The notes beneath the pieces are model-generated. The model had not been told where the DNA came from, made no database searches, and was given only the letters and a program-made list of their open reading frames with translations. This document shows positions 54,070 through 63,302 of a stretch of DNA of 64,000 nucleotides, piece after piece. Each line of letters starts with the position of its first letter. Within the stretch, counting starts at the first letter, position 1. Both the position numbers and the translations under genes were made by a program. The stretch is from Winogradskyella vincentii (GTDB taxonomy: Bacteria > Bacteroidota > Bacteroidia > Flavobacteriales > Flavobacteriaceae): assembly GCF_020166345.1 (NCBI RefSeq), contig NZ_JAIUJS010000002.1, forward strand, positions 1 through 64,000, in the 5' to 3' direction.

Positions 54070-54789
54070 TTGAAAACAATTACAGCTTTCATTTTTTTGT
54101 TCGCATTAGCTATCGGCTGTGAACCTGAAATTAAACCAGCTACGTTTAAAATCATCAGCGCTGAAAATGATTATGATGCAGATATTTCTCTAAACTATGA
54201 GAAGGCTAACGGTAGTAGTGAATTGGCTAAGACTATAAATTCAAATATTGAAAGCTTAATTATTAAATCGTTGAATCCTGAAACAAAATTTGAAAATTTA
54301 AACTCTGTTTTAAATGAATTTAATGAAGAGTATTTAGCATTTAAGTCTCAATTTCCTGATGAATCTGATCCTAAATGGGAACTTTACGTCGAGACAGAAA
54401 GGACTTATCAATCTGATGAAATTATATCTATTGCAATTAACACCTATGAGTTTAAGGGTGGAGCACATGGAAATGATAAAATCAAATTTTTAAACCTAAA
54501 TGCTAAAACGGGTGGCATAATCGAAAATGCCAATTTGATTAATGATACAATCACATTAAAAAAAATAGCGAAAACATACTTTATTGAAGATTTAAAATCT
54601 CAAGAAGAAAATTTAAATATAGAAGACTACTTCTATGGTAAATCCTTTCAACTTCCTGAAAATATTGGATATAGTGAAGAAGGTTTAATTATGCTATATA
54701 ACACTTATGAAATAGCGAGTTATGCTCAAGGTTACACCGAGTTTGTAATTCCGTTTGAAGATGTTAATTCAATAATTAACTTTAACTAA
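54070..54789 (+). CDS. DUF3298/RsiV-like lipoprotein
   Basis: The 239-residue lipoprotein (signal MKTITAFIFLFALAIGCEPE, lipobox AIGC) has a DUF4163-like N-part and the DUF3298 segment FKGGAHGNDKIKFLNLNAKTGGII and NANLINDTITLKKIAK. The C-end LYNTYEIASYAQGYTEFVIPFEDV matches the family end. In other bacteria the fold occurs in anti-sigma factor RsiV, where it binds lysozyme; here there is no membrane anti-sigma part. The start is TTG at 54070. It overlaps the convergent antiporter gene by 8 bases. Confidence 0.82.
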   Translation: MKTITAFIFLFALAIGCEPEIKPATFKIISAENDYDADISLNYEKANGSSELAKTINSNIESLIIKSLNPETKFENLNSVLNEFNEEYLAFKSQFPDESDPKWELYVETERTYQSDEIISIAINTYEFKGGAHGNDKIKFLNLNAKTGGIIENANLINDTITLKKIAKTYFIEDLKSQEENLNIEDYFYGKSFQLPENIGYSEEGLIMLYNTYEIASYAQGYTEFVIPFEDVNSIINFN

Positions 54790-56035
54790 CTTCTTTATTT
54801 CTTGTCAATCTTTTAATTATTGGTTCTACAGTTAATCCTTGACCAACAATTGAAACAACTACAACTATATATGTTATGACTAGGAATAATTCCCTGTGCA
54901 TTTCAGTTGTTAAACTTAGGGCTAATGCAATTGAGATACCGCCTCTTAATCCTCCCCAGGTCATAATTAGATTTGTTTTGGGTACAAAATCTAAACGTTT
55001 TGCAAAAAACTTAACAGGTAACCAAAGTGATATATAACGGCATAACAAAATAATTGGTATTGCTAATAACCCAGCATAGATATAATTACCCTCTAAGGTT
55101 AAAACTAGCATTTCCATTCCAATCATTACAAATAAAATTGTATTTAAAAGTACATCTATCAATTCCCAGAATTTATCGACATAGGCTTCTGTAGTCTCTG
55201 ACATCGCAGTGCTTCTTATTGTGTCATTACCAACAATTAAACCTGCCGTTACCATCGCCAATGGTGCTGATAAATGAAATCTATGAGCTAACATTGTTCC
55301 TCCCATCACGGCCGAAATAGTTAGAATTACCTCAACCTCATAATTATCTATAGATTTCATTAATTTATAAGTAATCCATCCTAAAAACAAACCTAGGCCA
55401 ATTCCACCAATAACTTCTTGCCCAAAAAGTGTAGCTATATCAGAAAATTCAATTTTTGCATTTGGTTTAGCGGCAATGGCAAAAATGGTAAGAAAGACCA
55501 CTACACCAACCCCATCATTAAATAAGGACTCTCCAACAATCTTGGTTTCAAGTTTCTTTGGCGCTCCTGCTTTTTTCAATATACCCAAAACAGCAATTGG
55601 ATCAGTAGGAGATATTAATGCACCAAATAATAGGCAATAGATAAATGATACATCTATACCAATCCAGCCTAGAACGTAAAACATAATTGTACCTACTAAT
55701 ACTGTTGAAACCATTACACCTAGTGTAGCAAATGCTAAAATTGGCCCACGTTGCACCTTCAATTGATCAAAATTTGTGTGAAGCGCACCTGCAAAAAGCA
55801 GGAAACTTAACATAATGTCAAGCAGTACAGTCTCAAAATCAATACTATTAATAAATGCTTTTTCTCTTAATAACAAAGTATCGTCAAATTGACCTATTAT
55901 TACTAGAACAACTGTAAACACAATTGTTATAAGCATTAATCCAATTGTAATTGGTAATTTTATAAACCTCACATTTATATAACCGAAAATAGCAGATATA
56001 ACAATTAAGATTGTTGCTATTGAGTAATATTCCAT
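54782..56035 (-). CDS. CPA1-type cation:proton antiporter (NhaP-like)
   Basis: The 417 residues have about 12 membrane helices. Family features are the ion-binding ESLFNDGVGVVVFLTIF and the SPTDPIAVLGILKKAGAPKKLE loop, plus MTWGGLRGGISIALALSL near the C-terminus. It exchanges Na+ or K+ for H+ at the inner membrane. The soluble RCK/TrkA regulatory tail is absent. It follows the DinB-superfamily gene by 4 bp, so they form an operon. Its 3' end overlaps the convergent lipoprotein gene by 8 bases. Confidence 0.92.
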   Translation of the reverse strand: MEYYSIATILIVISAIFGYINVRFIKLPITIGLMLITIVFTVVLVIIGQFDDTLLLREKAFINSIDFETVLLDIMLSFLLFAGALHTNFDQLKVQRGPILAFATLGVMVSTVLVGTIMFYVLGWIGIDVSFIYCLLFGALISPTDPIAVLGILKKAGAPKKLETKIVGESLFNDGVGVVVFLTIFAIAAKPNAKIEFSDIATLFGQEVIGGIGLGLFLGWITYKLMKSIDNYEVEVILTISAVMGGTMLAHRFHLSAPLAMVTAGLIVGNDTIRSTAMSETTEAYVDKFWELIDVLLNTILFVMIGMEMLVLTLEGNYIYAGLLAIPIILLCRYISLWLPVKFFAKRLDFVPKTNLIMTWGGLRGGISIALALSLTTEMHRELFLVITYIVVVVSIVGQGLTVEPIIKRLTRNKEVS

Positions 56036-56039
56036 AGTA

Positions 56040-56495
56040 TTAGATTGATTTTCTAAGTGCTAAAATATAACCTAAATGAATACCTTCATGAAAATTATTA
56101 AACTCAATTGCTTCCTCAACGTTACTAATTGTATTTTTTGTTGTTACCGTGTATTGATTATAAGTTTGAAATAATTTTGAGTCATAATCATCTTTAGTTT
56201 TTTCAATGGTTGAAAACAAAAGGTTACCTATTGCATCTACTTCAGCCTGATTCAAATCACGCAAAGGCTTAGTCCCTTTTCTATAAGAATCAATCATTTC
56301 TTTAGAAACAATTGTGGGTAAACCAGATAAATTGTATACCAATAATTGTTGTGTAACTACTACATGAGCAATATTCCAAATGATATTATTATTAAAACCA
56401 TCTGGCACCTTGTTTAATTCTGATAATGACAAATTTTCAATAAAACTGTTTAAAAATTTTCTAGTTTTTATAGTAATGTCAAAAGCCCAATCCAT
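56040..56495 (-). CDS. DinB-superfamily (YfiT/DUF664-like) four-helix protein
   Basis: The 151 residues have the four-helix DinB/YfiT fold signals: NNIIWNIAHVVVTQQLLVYN with a His, and the C-terminal FHEGIHLGYILALRKSI with two His that bind a metal together with the first. The superfamily includes thiol-dependent transferases and detoxifying enzymes. This is not the Y-family polymerase DinB at 31619 despite the name. It precedes the antiporter gene by 4 bp. Confidence 0.88.
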   Translation of the reverse strand: MDWAFDITIKTRKFLNSFIENLSLSELNKVPDGFNNNIIWNIAHVVVTQQLLVYNLSGLPTIVSKEMIDSYRKGTKPLRDLNQAEVDAIGNLLFSTIEKTKDDYDSKLFQTYNQYTVTTKNTISNVEEAIEFNNFHEGIHLGYILALRKSI

Positions 56496-56578
56496 AGAAT
56501 TATATTTTTCTTAAATGTAATTATTTTTAATATGAAATACGGTTACTTTGCATTGCTAAAAACTTTGAATTGTTCATA

Positions 56579-56932
56579 ATGAAAAAAATATACTACCTCA
56601 GCTCCTGTAATACTTGTATGAGAATTATTGATGAATTAAAAATTAATGACGAATTTATTCTTCAGGATATTAAATCAGAAAGTATTACAAAATCACAATT
56701 AGAAGAAATGAGAGGTTTAACTGATAGTTATGAGAGTCTTTTTAGTAAGCGTGCACGATTATATAAAGAGTTAGGGTTAAAAGAAAAAAATCTTACTGAA
56801 GATGATTTCAAAAAATTCATTTTAGAACATTATACATTTCTTAAACGTCCTGTTACGATAATTAATGACCAAATCTTCATCGGTAATTCAAAAAAAGTAG
56901 TTGAAGCTACTAAAAAAGCAATACATGAGTAG
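56579..56932 (+). CDS. ArsC/Spx-family thioredoxin-fold protein
   Basis: The ATG at 56579 gives 117 residues of the ArsC-like family. The N-terminal SSCNTC motif (residues 8-11 CNTC) is the redox or binding Cys pair, followed by KRARLYKELGLKEK and the KRPVTIINDQIFIGNS tail typical of the Spx/arsenate-reductase family. No ars operon partner or regulator is adjacent, so arsenate reduction is not assured. It overlaps the transporter gene by 8 bases (ATG at 56925, stop at 56930-56932). Confidence 0.87.
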   Translation: MKKIYYLSSCNTCMRIIDELKINDEFILQDIKSESITKSQLEEMRGLTDSYESLFSKRARLYKELGLKEKNLTEDDFKKFILEHYTFLKRPVTIINDQIFIGNSKKVVEATKKAIHE

Positions 56933-57818
56933 CAGAGGCTTTGCAATTTTTGCACTGTTTATGGTGCAATTGTTATACGGCCTTAATTACACAATTGCCA
57001 AATTGGTTATGAATGGCAATTTTATAAAACCATTTGGTTTTGTTTTACTCAGAGTTGCGGGCGCTACATTGTTGTTTTGGTTAGTAAGTCTTGTTGTTCC
57101 TCAAGAAAAAATAGAGAGAAAAGATTTCTTCAAACTTTTTATTGCAGCTTTATTCGGTGTAGTAATAAATATGCTTTTCTTTTTTAAAGGTTTAGAATTT
57201 ACATCTCCTATACATGCTTCTGCAATAATGACAATTACACCAATAATCATACTTGTTTTATCGGCTTATGTATTAGGTGAAAAAATAACATCTCTTAAAA
57301 TTGCAGGAGTAGTAATAGGGTTAATCGGCGCTTTAATATTAACTATTTACGGAAAATCTGCTAGAGCAGGTGATAATGTCCCTTTAGGTAACTTATTAAT
57401 ATTTTTAAACGCTATTTCCTATAGTATCTATGTTATTTTAATTAAAAAATTAACGGCTAAATACCATCCATTCTCCTTTATTAAATGGTTGTTTTTGTTT
57501 GGGTTAATTATACTTATTCCTTTTGGATATAAAGAATTAACTGAAGTGCAATGGGAAACTTTTACCCCAAATATTACATATTCTGTTCTTTTTGTAATAA
57601 TAGGAGCAACTTTTGGAACTTATCTCCTAAATCCTTTGGCACTGAATAAATTAAAAGCATCTACAGTTGGTATATTTATTTATCTTCAACCTGTTATTGC
57701 CGGTCTTTTTGCACTATACATTGGTGCAGACTTTATTGATTTACTGAAAATATCGGCTATGGTATTAATATTTACAGGGGTTTACTTAGTTACGAAAAAA
57801 CTCAAAAAAGCAACTTAA
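56925..57818 (+). CDS. EamA/DMT-family transporter
   Basis: The ATG at 56925 (MSSRGFAIFALFMVQ) gives 297 residues, with ten membrane helices arranged as two EamA repeats of five (LLYGLNYTIAKLVMN to ILTIYGKSA, and LLIFLNAISYSIYVILIKKL to VYLVTKKL). DMT family members export metabolites or amino acids; the substrate is unknown. The start overlaps the stop of the ArsC-like gene, so the two are coupled; the GNAT-type gene follows after 1 bp. Confidence 0.9.
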   Translation: MSSRGFAIFALFMVQLLYGLNYTIAKLVMNGNFIKPFGFVLLRVAGATLLFWLVSLVVPQEKIERKDFFKLFIAALFGVVINMLFFFKGLEFTSPIHASAIMTITPIIILVLSAYVLGEKITSLKIAGVVIGLIGALILTIYGKSARAGDNVPLGNLLIFLNAISYSIYVILIKKLTAKYHPFSFIKWLFLFGLIILIPFGYKELTEVQWETFTPNITYSVLFVIIGATFGTYLLNPLALNKLKASTVGIFIYLQPVIAGLFALYIGADFIDLLKISAMVLIFTGVYLVTKKLKKAT

Positions 57819-57819
57819 A

Positions 57820-58953
57820 TTGGTGCTAGATTCAAAAATATTTAAGTCTATAAACGAAATACCCAATTCCTATTGGGACAGTTTAGACTGTTGTACCAAT
57901 ATTTATTATTCACCTGAATTTTTAAGTGCTTTTGAATTATCTAATCCAGATATTGAATTTAACTACATCTTTATTCTAAAGGATAATGAAGCTGTTGCTT
58001 TTGCCAATACACAAATAGTAACTATAGGCATTGAAACCATTACAAAAAACATAAGAATGTCCTCGACTCTGAGGCGAATTATCAATAATCTATTTTGCAA
58101 CAGTCATTTGCGTGTTCTTTTTTGCGGCAATGTTTTTCTTAGTGGCGAGTATGGTACATTTTTAAAAAAAGGAGAAGATAAGATTGAGACTTTTAAGGCC
58201 ATTGCCAATGGCGTAAAAAAATTTTATAAAAATTCTAAGCGTCTGCATACAATTTTTATCAAAGATTTTGAGAATGAATCACTCTATATAACGGATCATT
58301 TAAAATCATACGATTATGCTTCAATGCAGGTAGAATCTAATATGATAATCTATCTAAAACCTGAATGGGATTCCTTTGAAACTTACAAAAACGCTCTAAA
58401 ATCCAAGTATAGAGTTAAAGCTAACAGAGCAGATAAGAAAAGTGAGGCATTAGAAGTAAAAATGTTTACCGTAGAGGATATAAACAAATACAAATCCGAG
58501 CTCCAAGCCTTGTACCAAAATACAATTGACAATGCAGATTTTAATGCTCAGATTTTAAATCTAGACACTTATATTCACCTTAAATCAACCTTTAAAGACA
58601 AGTTTATTGTAAGAGGATATTTTCTTGATAGTAAGTTGGTTGGTTTTCTCTCAGCAATGCAAAATCAAACGCATTTAGATGCTCATTTTATAGGTATAGA
58701 TTATTCTAAAAACAAAGAGTTTGCCATTTACCCTCGTATATTAAATGATTATGTTAGGCTAGGGATTTCAACAAAATCAGATCAAATAAACCTAGGGAGA
58801 ACGGCTTCAGAAATAAAAAGTACATTAGGAGCGATTCCAAAAAGTTTAACCTGTTATTGTAGGCACAAATGGTACTTGCCAAATCAAATACTAAAGCCGT
58901 TTATAAAAAACGTTCAGATAAAGTCTTTTAAACAACATCAACCGTTTAAATAA
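57820..58953 (+). CDS. GNAT-fold protein (BioF2-like acetyltransferase family)
   Basis: The 377 residues resemble the BioF2-like/FemAB-type GNAT fold: N-terminal SYWDSLDCCTNIYYSPEFL and IIYLKPEWDSFETYKNALKSKYR with a conserved Lys/Arg-rich run. The second half has FIVRGYFLDSKLVGFLSAM and DAHFIGIDYSKNKEFAIYPR, as in GNAT acyl-CoA sites. An N-acyltransferase or peptidoglycan-type aminoacyl transferase is possible; the substrate is unknown. Start codon TTG at 57820 directly follows the transporter stop. Next, after 1 bp, lies a convergent thioesterase. Confidence 0.8.
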   Translation: MVLDSKIFKSINEIPNSYWDSLDCCTNIYYSPEFLSAFELSNPDIEFNYIFILKDNEAVAFANTQIVTIGIETITKNIRMSSTLRRIINNLFCNSHLRVLFCGNVFLSGEYGTFLKKGEDKIETFKAIANGVKKFYKNSKRLHTIFIKDFENESLYITDHLKSYDYASMQVESNMIIYLKPEWDSFETYKNALKSKYRVKANRADKKSEALEVKMFTVEDINKYKSELQALYQNTIDNADFNAQILNLDTYIHLKSTFKDKFIVRGYFLDSKLVGFLSAMQNQTHLDAHFIGIDYSKNKEFAIYPRILNDYVRLGISTKSDQINLGRTASEIKSTLGAIPKSLTCYCRHKWYLPNQILKPFIKNVQIKSFKQHQPFK

Positions 58954-58954
58954 A

Positions 58955-59437
58955 TCAGTTCAGCTCTATATTTCTGGGTCTAATCCCGTATTTGCGCGTA
59001 TCTTCCTTTGTTAGGGTTTTGAAGCTATTAGACTTTGGAAACTTTTGTGCCAAGGAAAGTAATTCTTCAGGTAATTGAGTTAGTTTTCGAGTTTTTAAAT
59101 CTATCCAAGCACCTTGCATTTCACAATATGCTAAATTTTCACCCTTCTCATTATAAAAATTGTGTTCAAATTTAAACAGCATACCATCATCACTTAAACC
59201 TGAAACCTCAATTGTTACTGTTATTGGAGCTCCTAGGAATGATTCCTTAAAATAATACATGTGTTCATAAAATACCACAGGGCCAACATTGAATTTTCTA
59301 ATTTCATTCATTGAAAACCCTTGTTTATTAAAAAAAGCCATTCGTGCATGACTCATAAAATTGGTATATGCAGAATTGGCCAAATGACCATTTGCATCAA
59401 CATCGCTCCACCTAATTTCAAACTCCTTTTTATACAT
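58955..59437 (-). CDS. Acyl-CoA thioesterase (hotdog fold, 4-hydroxybenzoyl-CoA type)
   Basis: The 160-residue hotdog protein has the family motif RWSDVDANGHLANSAYTNFM, where Asp14-type and His residues act in catalysis, and a long central helix (ARMAFFNKQGFSMNEI). YbgC/4HBT family members hydrolyse acyl-CoA esters. The ATG at 59437 is preceded by the divergent yicC gene. It converges with the GNAT-type gene one base away, without a terminator between them. Confidence 0.9.
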   Translation of the reverse strand: MYKKEFEIRWSDVDANGHLANSAYTNFMSHARMAFFNKQGFSMNEIRKFNVGPVVFYEHMYYFKESFLGAPITVTIEVSGLSDDGMLFKFEHNFYNEKGENLAYCEMQGAWIDLKTRKLTQLPEELLSLAQKFPKSNSFKTLTKEDTRKYGIRPRNIELN

Positions 59438-59568
59438 TGATATCTCTAATTTTAAGATTGCAAAGTTATAAAAGTCTGTATGTACATCCTGTTGATTTAA
59501 TGTCTATTTTAAAAGTTTTGAAACCATTCTATTTTGTACCTTAGCGCAACTTTAATTTTATCTTATTA

Positions 59569-60426
59569 ATGATACAATCCATGACTGGTTATGGGAAAAC
59601 TGTATTACAGCTTCCGACCAAAAAAATATCTATAGAATTAAAATCTTTAAATAGTAAAAACTTGGATGTTAATGCTCGTATGCCATCTGCTTATAGGGCG
59701 AAGGAATTGGATATCAGAAAACTTATTGCCAAACATCTTGTTCGAGGGAAAGTAGATTTTTCGCTTTATGTTGAAATAACCGGTGAGGATACAACTTCCA
59801 AAATAAATAAAACTGTTGTACAAGAATATATTAAACAACTTAAAGAAGTTGTTGATGGTGATACAACTGAATTATTAAAAATGGCCGTTAGATTGCCCGA
59901 TGCCGTTACAACTGAACGTGATGACATTGATGAGGAAGAGTGGTCATCTATTGAAGATGGTATTAATGAAGCCGTAACCAAAATAGTGAGTTACAGAAAG
60001 GATGAAGGGGCTATATTAAAAGCAGATTTTACCAACAGAATTTCAACGCTTAGAGATCTTCTTAATCAGGTTATACAAATGGATCCTGATCGTATTGATG
60101 GAGTAAGGGCAAGATTAGAAAAAGGCATTGCTGACATAAAAGAAAAGGTAGACGAGAATCGTTTTGAGCAAGAGCTAGTTTACTATATTGAAAAATTTGA
60201 TATCACTGAAGAAAAAGTGAGGTTAGACAATCATTTAGATTATTTTATAAAAGCTTTAAATTCAGATGATTCAAATGGTAAAAAACTTGGTTTTATAACT
60301 CAGGAAATTGGACGAGAAATAAATACCATTGGCTCAAAATCTAATTATGCACCAATGCAAAAACTTGTGGTGCAAATGAAAGACGAGTTGGAAAAAATAA
60401 AGGAACAATTATTGAATGTACTTTAA
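59569..60426 (+). CDS. yicC: YicC/YloC family endoribonuclease
   Basis: The 285 residues open with the family signature MIQSMTGYGKTVLQLP and end with IGREINTIGSKSNYAPMQKLVVQMKDELEKIKEQL. The central region is helical. YicC proteins are endoribonucleases in E. coli and Bacillus. It is followed 15 bp later by gmk and then nadD, a conserved gene order. A possible promoter is TTTG at 59517-59520 with TACCTTAG at 59537-59544 (16-base gap). Confidence 0.95.
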   Translation: MIQSMTGYGKTVLQLPTKKISIELKSLNSKNLDVNARMPSAYRAKELDIRKLIAKHLVRGKVDFSLYVEITGEDTTSKINKTVVQEYIKQLKEVVDGDTTELLKMAVRLPDAVTTERDDIDEEEWSSIEDGINEAVTKIVSYRKDEGAILKADFTNRISTLRDLLNQVIQMDPDRIDGVRARLEKGIADIKEKVDENRFEQELVYYIEKFDITEEKVRLDNHLDYFIKALNSDDSNGKKLGFITQEIGREINTIGSKSNYAPMQKLVVQMKDELEKIKEQLLNVL

Positions 60427-60441
60427 CCAAAAGAAATAATT

Positions 60442-61026
60442 GTGGCAGATAAAGTAAAACAAGGTAAATTAATTGTATTCTCAGCACCATCAGGATCTGG
60501 CAAAACAACAATTGTTAGACATTTATTGAAACAACCTGAGTTAAATCTAGAATTTTCTATCTCTGCAACATCTCGAGAAAAACGAAGTAACGAAGTAAAC
60601 GGAAAAGATTATTATTACCTCTCCTTAAAAGAGTTTAAAAACAAAATTAAAAATGACGAATTCTTAGAGTGGGAAGAAGTTTACAGAGATAATTTTTATG
60701 GTACATTAAAAGAAGAAGTAGAACGAATTTGGGCCAAAGGGAAGCATGTGATTTTTGATATTGATGTCTCTGGTGGCTTAAGAATAAAACGTAAATTCCC
60801 TGAGCAAACACTAGCAGTATTTGTTAAACCACCAGATTTAAATGAACTGGTAAGACGATTAAAAGATCGCGGTGAAGAAAGTCCTGAAAAAATAAGTATG
60901 CGAGTTGCAAAAGCACCTGCTGAACTCGCCACTGCACCTCTTTTTGATACAATTGTGGTCAATTCTAACTTAGAAGAGGCATTAGAAAATGCATATAATA
61001 AAGTTTCAGAATTTTTAGATCAATAA
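60442..61026 (+). CDS. gmk: Guanylate kinase
   Basis: Phosphorylates GMP to GDP. The 194 residues have the P-loop VFSAPSGSGKTTIVRHL, the GMP-binding region SATSREKRSNEVNGKDYYYL and EWEEVYRDNFYGT, and FDIDVSGGLRIK. The start is GTG at 60442, which gives the standard family N-terminus. It precedes nadD by 2 bp and follows yicC. Confidence 0.97.
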   Translation: MADKVKQGKLIVFSAPSGSGKTTIVRHLLKQPELNLEFSISATSREKRSNEVNGKDYYYLSLKEFKNKIKNDEFLEWEEVYRDNFYGTLKEEVERIWAKGKHVIFDIDVSGGLRIKRKFPEQTLAVFVKPPDLNELVRRLKDRGEESPEKISMRVAKAPAELATAPLFDTIVVNSNLEEALENAYNKVSEFLDQ

Positions 61027-61028
61027 AA

Positions 61029-61607
61029 ATGAAGATTGGATTATACTTTGGTACGTTTAACCCAATACACGTTGGGCATTTAATTATAGCTAATTATTTA
61101 GTAGAACATAGTGATTTGGATCAGGTTTGGTTTGTTGTCACTCCTCAAAGCCCATTTAAGAAGAAGAGCAGTTTATTAGATGACCATCAGCGCTTGGAGA
61201 TGGTATATTTGGCAACTAAAGATTATGATAAACTGCGCCCTAGCGATATTGAATTTGGTTTAAAACAACCTAATTATACAATTGATACCTTGACATATTT
61301 GTTTGAAAAATTTCCACAACATGAATTTTCATTAATTATGGGTGAAGACAATCTTAAAAGTTTTCATAAATGGAAGAATTACGAACAAATTCTTGAAAAT
61401 CACAATATTTTAATTTACCCAAGACTCTCCTCAGGTAATATTGAAAACCGATTTCAAGATCATCCAAAAATTTTTAACATTTCTGCTCCAATAATGGAAC
61501 TGTCTTCTACGTTTATAAGGAGAAATGTTAAGGCTGGGAATAACGTCAGGCCAATGCTCCCCGATAAAGTGTGGCATTATATAGACGAAATGAATTTTTA
61601 TAAATAA
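61029..61607 (+). CDS. nadD: Nicotinate-nucleotide adenylyltransferase
   Basis: Makes deamido-NAD from nicotinate mononucleotide. The 192 residues have the nucleotidyltransferase signature YFGTFNPIHVGHLIIA, FVVTPQSPFKKK, and the second motif LSSTFIRRNVKAG. Last gene of yicC-gmk-nadD. NAD synthesis and guanylate kinase sharing a transcript is a common flavobacterial arrangement. Confidence 0.96.
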   Translation: MKIGLYFGTFNPIHVGHLIIANYLVEHSDLDQVWFVVTPQSPFKKKSSLLDDHQRLEMVYLATKDYDKLRPSDIEFGLKQPNYTIDTLTYLFEKFPQHEFSLIMGEDNLKSFHKWKNYEQILENHNILIYPRLSSGNIENRFQDHPKIFNISAPIMELSSTFIRRNVKAGNNVRPMLPDKVWHYIDEMNFYK

Positions 61608-61686
61608 TTCTTTGTTAAAATTCGATTAAATTTCAATTTGTTCTCCGTATTAATTATTTTTATTAAGTAAAATCTGAAAAGAAAAT

Positions 61687-62025
61687 ATGATATTATCCAT
61701 AACTATTTTATCTATACTTTCTGCCTTTATTCTCAATAAAACAAGAAGCATTTCTATAAGAAACAACTTAAATGCTAGAAGTGAGAAAAGGTTAATTATA
61801 TCAAGTGTCTTAATTATTATATTTTTAATAACTAACATAACTCTTCCCTACCCTAAATCATTGTATTGGTTTATTGGTTTAAGTGTAATATTTACAGTTT
61901 CTGTTTTATCATTTGATACTTTAAAACCAGAATATAAAAGGTTTAAGACATTAGAATTTAAAGATAAGATTGTGAATGTTCTATTCTACAGTCTTTTATT
62001 TGCTGTGACAAATATCTATCTCTAA
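61687..62025 (+). CDS. Small hydrophobic membrane protein of unknown function
   Basis: The 112 residues form about four membrane helices (MILSITILSILSAFILN, LIISSVLIIIFLITNITL, LYWFIGLSVIFTVSVLSF and VNVLFYSLLFAVTNIYL) with short Lys-rich loops. No family is recognised. The gene lies between nadD and a terminator and has low-complexity AT-rich codons, so being real is likely but not proven. No operon partner. Confidence 0.55.
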   Translation: MILSITILSILSAFILNKTRSISIRNNLNARSEKRLIISSVLIIIFLITNITLPYPKSLYWFIGLSVIFTVSVLSFDTLKPEYKRFKTLEFKDKIVNVLFYSLLFAVTNIYL

Positions 62026-62103
62026 AAGTTAAAAGTAATACCTGTAATTTTTTCTTGTTATGCATTCTTAAGAATTTATAAATTCGGTATTGCTATTAAA
62101 AAT

Positions 62104-62136
62104 AAAAAGGACAACCATATGAAAGTTGTCCTTTTT
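62104..62136. terminator. Intrinsic terminator (bidirectional)
   Basis: Stem AAAAAGGACAAC / GTTGTCCTTTTT with a nine-base loop, between the convergent membrane-protein and lipoprotein genes. Confidence 0.9.
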
Positions 62137-62158
62137 AAATTTTTATCAATCAAGTATT

Positions 62159-62827
62159 TTATCTTACTCCTCCATCATCGTCTGGTGTATCAATATCAAC
62201 AACATCACAAGAGGTCTTAGATGCCTCTATGTACATGGCCCAGTTATTTCCTTCAAAATCTTTAACAGTAAACTCATCAGATTGAGAATTTGAGTTAGCA
62301 TATTGCCCACCAATTTGACCAGCCCATGCCGTTTCTCCTCCATTTGGGCCACTTACCTCTGCATGTGCAGCAAAACAATAAATATCTGTGTATTCAGGCA
62401 GAGCTTCTAAATCCACAAAATAAACCACTTCTTTAATGCTCTCTGTATGTGGTTCTGTATGCTCAAAGCGACCAATTTTAGGATTTCCTGAACCGGTTTG
62501 TGGTGCCCATTGTTCATTACAATCACCAATGCTCATATGGGTTAAATCTAAATCCCAATCCTCGTTTGTACTATATGTTAAAATTAAATGTGTTTCATTT
62601 CTATCAATTGTTACTGAACCAACTACTTCATTTTGTCCTGCAATCAAATCTACAGTAATACATGGATCATCTAATGATGATCTTTTAGCAATGACATTCT
62701 TTTTCTTAGATTCTTTTATAATAAAATATTTTTGAACATTTGCTGAATAGTCTAATTCACTTTTTTCACAAGAATAAAAAAGTAAAGCGAACAGACAAAT
62801 AAAGAATAAGGTAGATTTAGGTTTCAT
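62159..62827 (-). CDS. Hypothetical secreted lipoprotein
   Basis: ATG at 62827 gives 222 residues with lipoprotein signal KPKSTLFFICLFALLFYSC (lipobox FYSC), which the longer upstream start would disturb. The remainder contains four paired Cys (PCITVD, GDCNEQW, IYCFAAH, TSCDV), a beta-type pattern and an acidic end (DIDTPDDDGG). The segment VEFVDLEALPEYTDIYCFAAHAEV-like region has the look of a disulfide-rich domain. No family or function is recognised. Confidence 0.7.
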   Translation of the reverse strand: MKPKSTLFFICLFALLFYSCEKSELDYSANVQKYFIIKESKKKNVIAKRSSLDDPCITVDLIAGQNEVVGSVTIDRNETHLILTYSTNEDWDLDLTHMSIGDCNEQWAPQTGSGNPKIGRFEHTEPHTESIKEVVYFVDLEALPEYTDIYCFAAHAEVSGPNGGETAWAGQIGGQYANSNSQSDEFTVKDFEGNNWAMYIEASKTSCDVVDIDTPDDDGGVR

Positions 62828-62875
62828 AATCCAGTAAATTTTGGGGTTAGTAATAATCAAGTTTAATAAAAATTT

Positions 62876-62897
62876 CGATTAATTACTAATTTAATCG
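62876..62897 (-). terminator. Weak hairpin after yraN
   Basis: Arms CGATTAA / TTAATCG with an eight-base loop, followed on the minus strand by a T-rich stretch. It could terminate the ldcA-yraN transcript; the all-A/T stem is weak. Confidence 0.35.
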
Positions 62898-62922
62898 TTA
62901 AAATGTATTTTATTTTAACATA

Positions 62923-63282
62923 TTAAAAGTGATAGAATGCGTCTAGTAGATGTTCTATTTTAAAAGATTGTTCTTCCTTTACTATTGCAATAATATCAAA
63001 CCTTACTTCTAGGTCTAAATTATTCTCAGTTACATATTCGTTAACCGCTTTTACCAAATTTTTAATCTGTTTTGGCTTAACAAAATCCTGTGGATTGCCA
63101 AAATCAATATTGGTTCTAGTTTTAACTTCAATAATTGATAAAATTTCTTGTTTTTGTGCAATAATATCTACTTCTGCTTTATCAAACCGATAATTGCGAT
63201 CTAAGATGTCATAGCCATTTTTAATTAAAAAATCTACCGCTAATTGTTCACCCTTCTTACCTAGTTCATTGTGTTGTGCCAC
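62923..63282 (-). CDS. yraN: YraN family protein (UPF0102, endonuclease-like)
   Basis: The 119 residues match UPF0102: N-terminal NELGKKGEQLAVDFLIKNGY, RNYRFDKAEVDIIAQKQE with the conserved Asp and Glu, and IIEVKTRTN where a Lys follows Glu, which is the PD-(D/E)xK nuclease arrangement. The target is unknown. The start is GTG at 63282, 20 bp after the LD-carboxypeptidase stop, in the same transcript. Confidence 0.93.
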   Translation of the reverse strand: MAQHNELGKKGEQLAVDFLIKNGYDILDRNYRFDKAEVDIIAQKQEILSIIEVKTRTNIDFGNPQDFVKPKQIKNLVKAVNEYVTENNLDLEVRFDIIAIVKEEQSFKIEHLLDAFYHF

Positions 63283-63302
63283 TAACTATTCAATTGATTA
63301 TT

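Noticed and set aside
56040-56495. Treating the DinB-superfamily gene as DNA polymerase IV
   Set aside because: The 151-residue protein is the four-helix metal-binding fold, unrelated to the Y-family polymerase despite the shared name.
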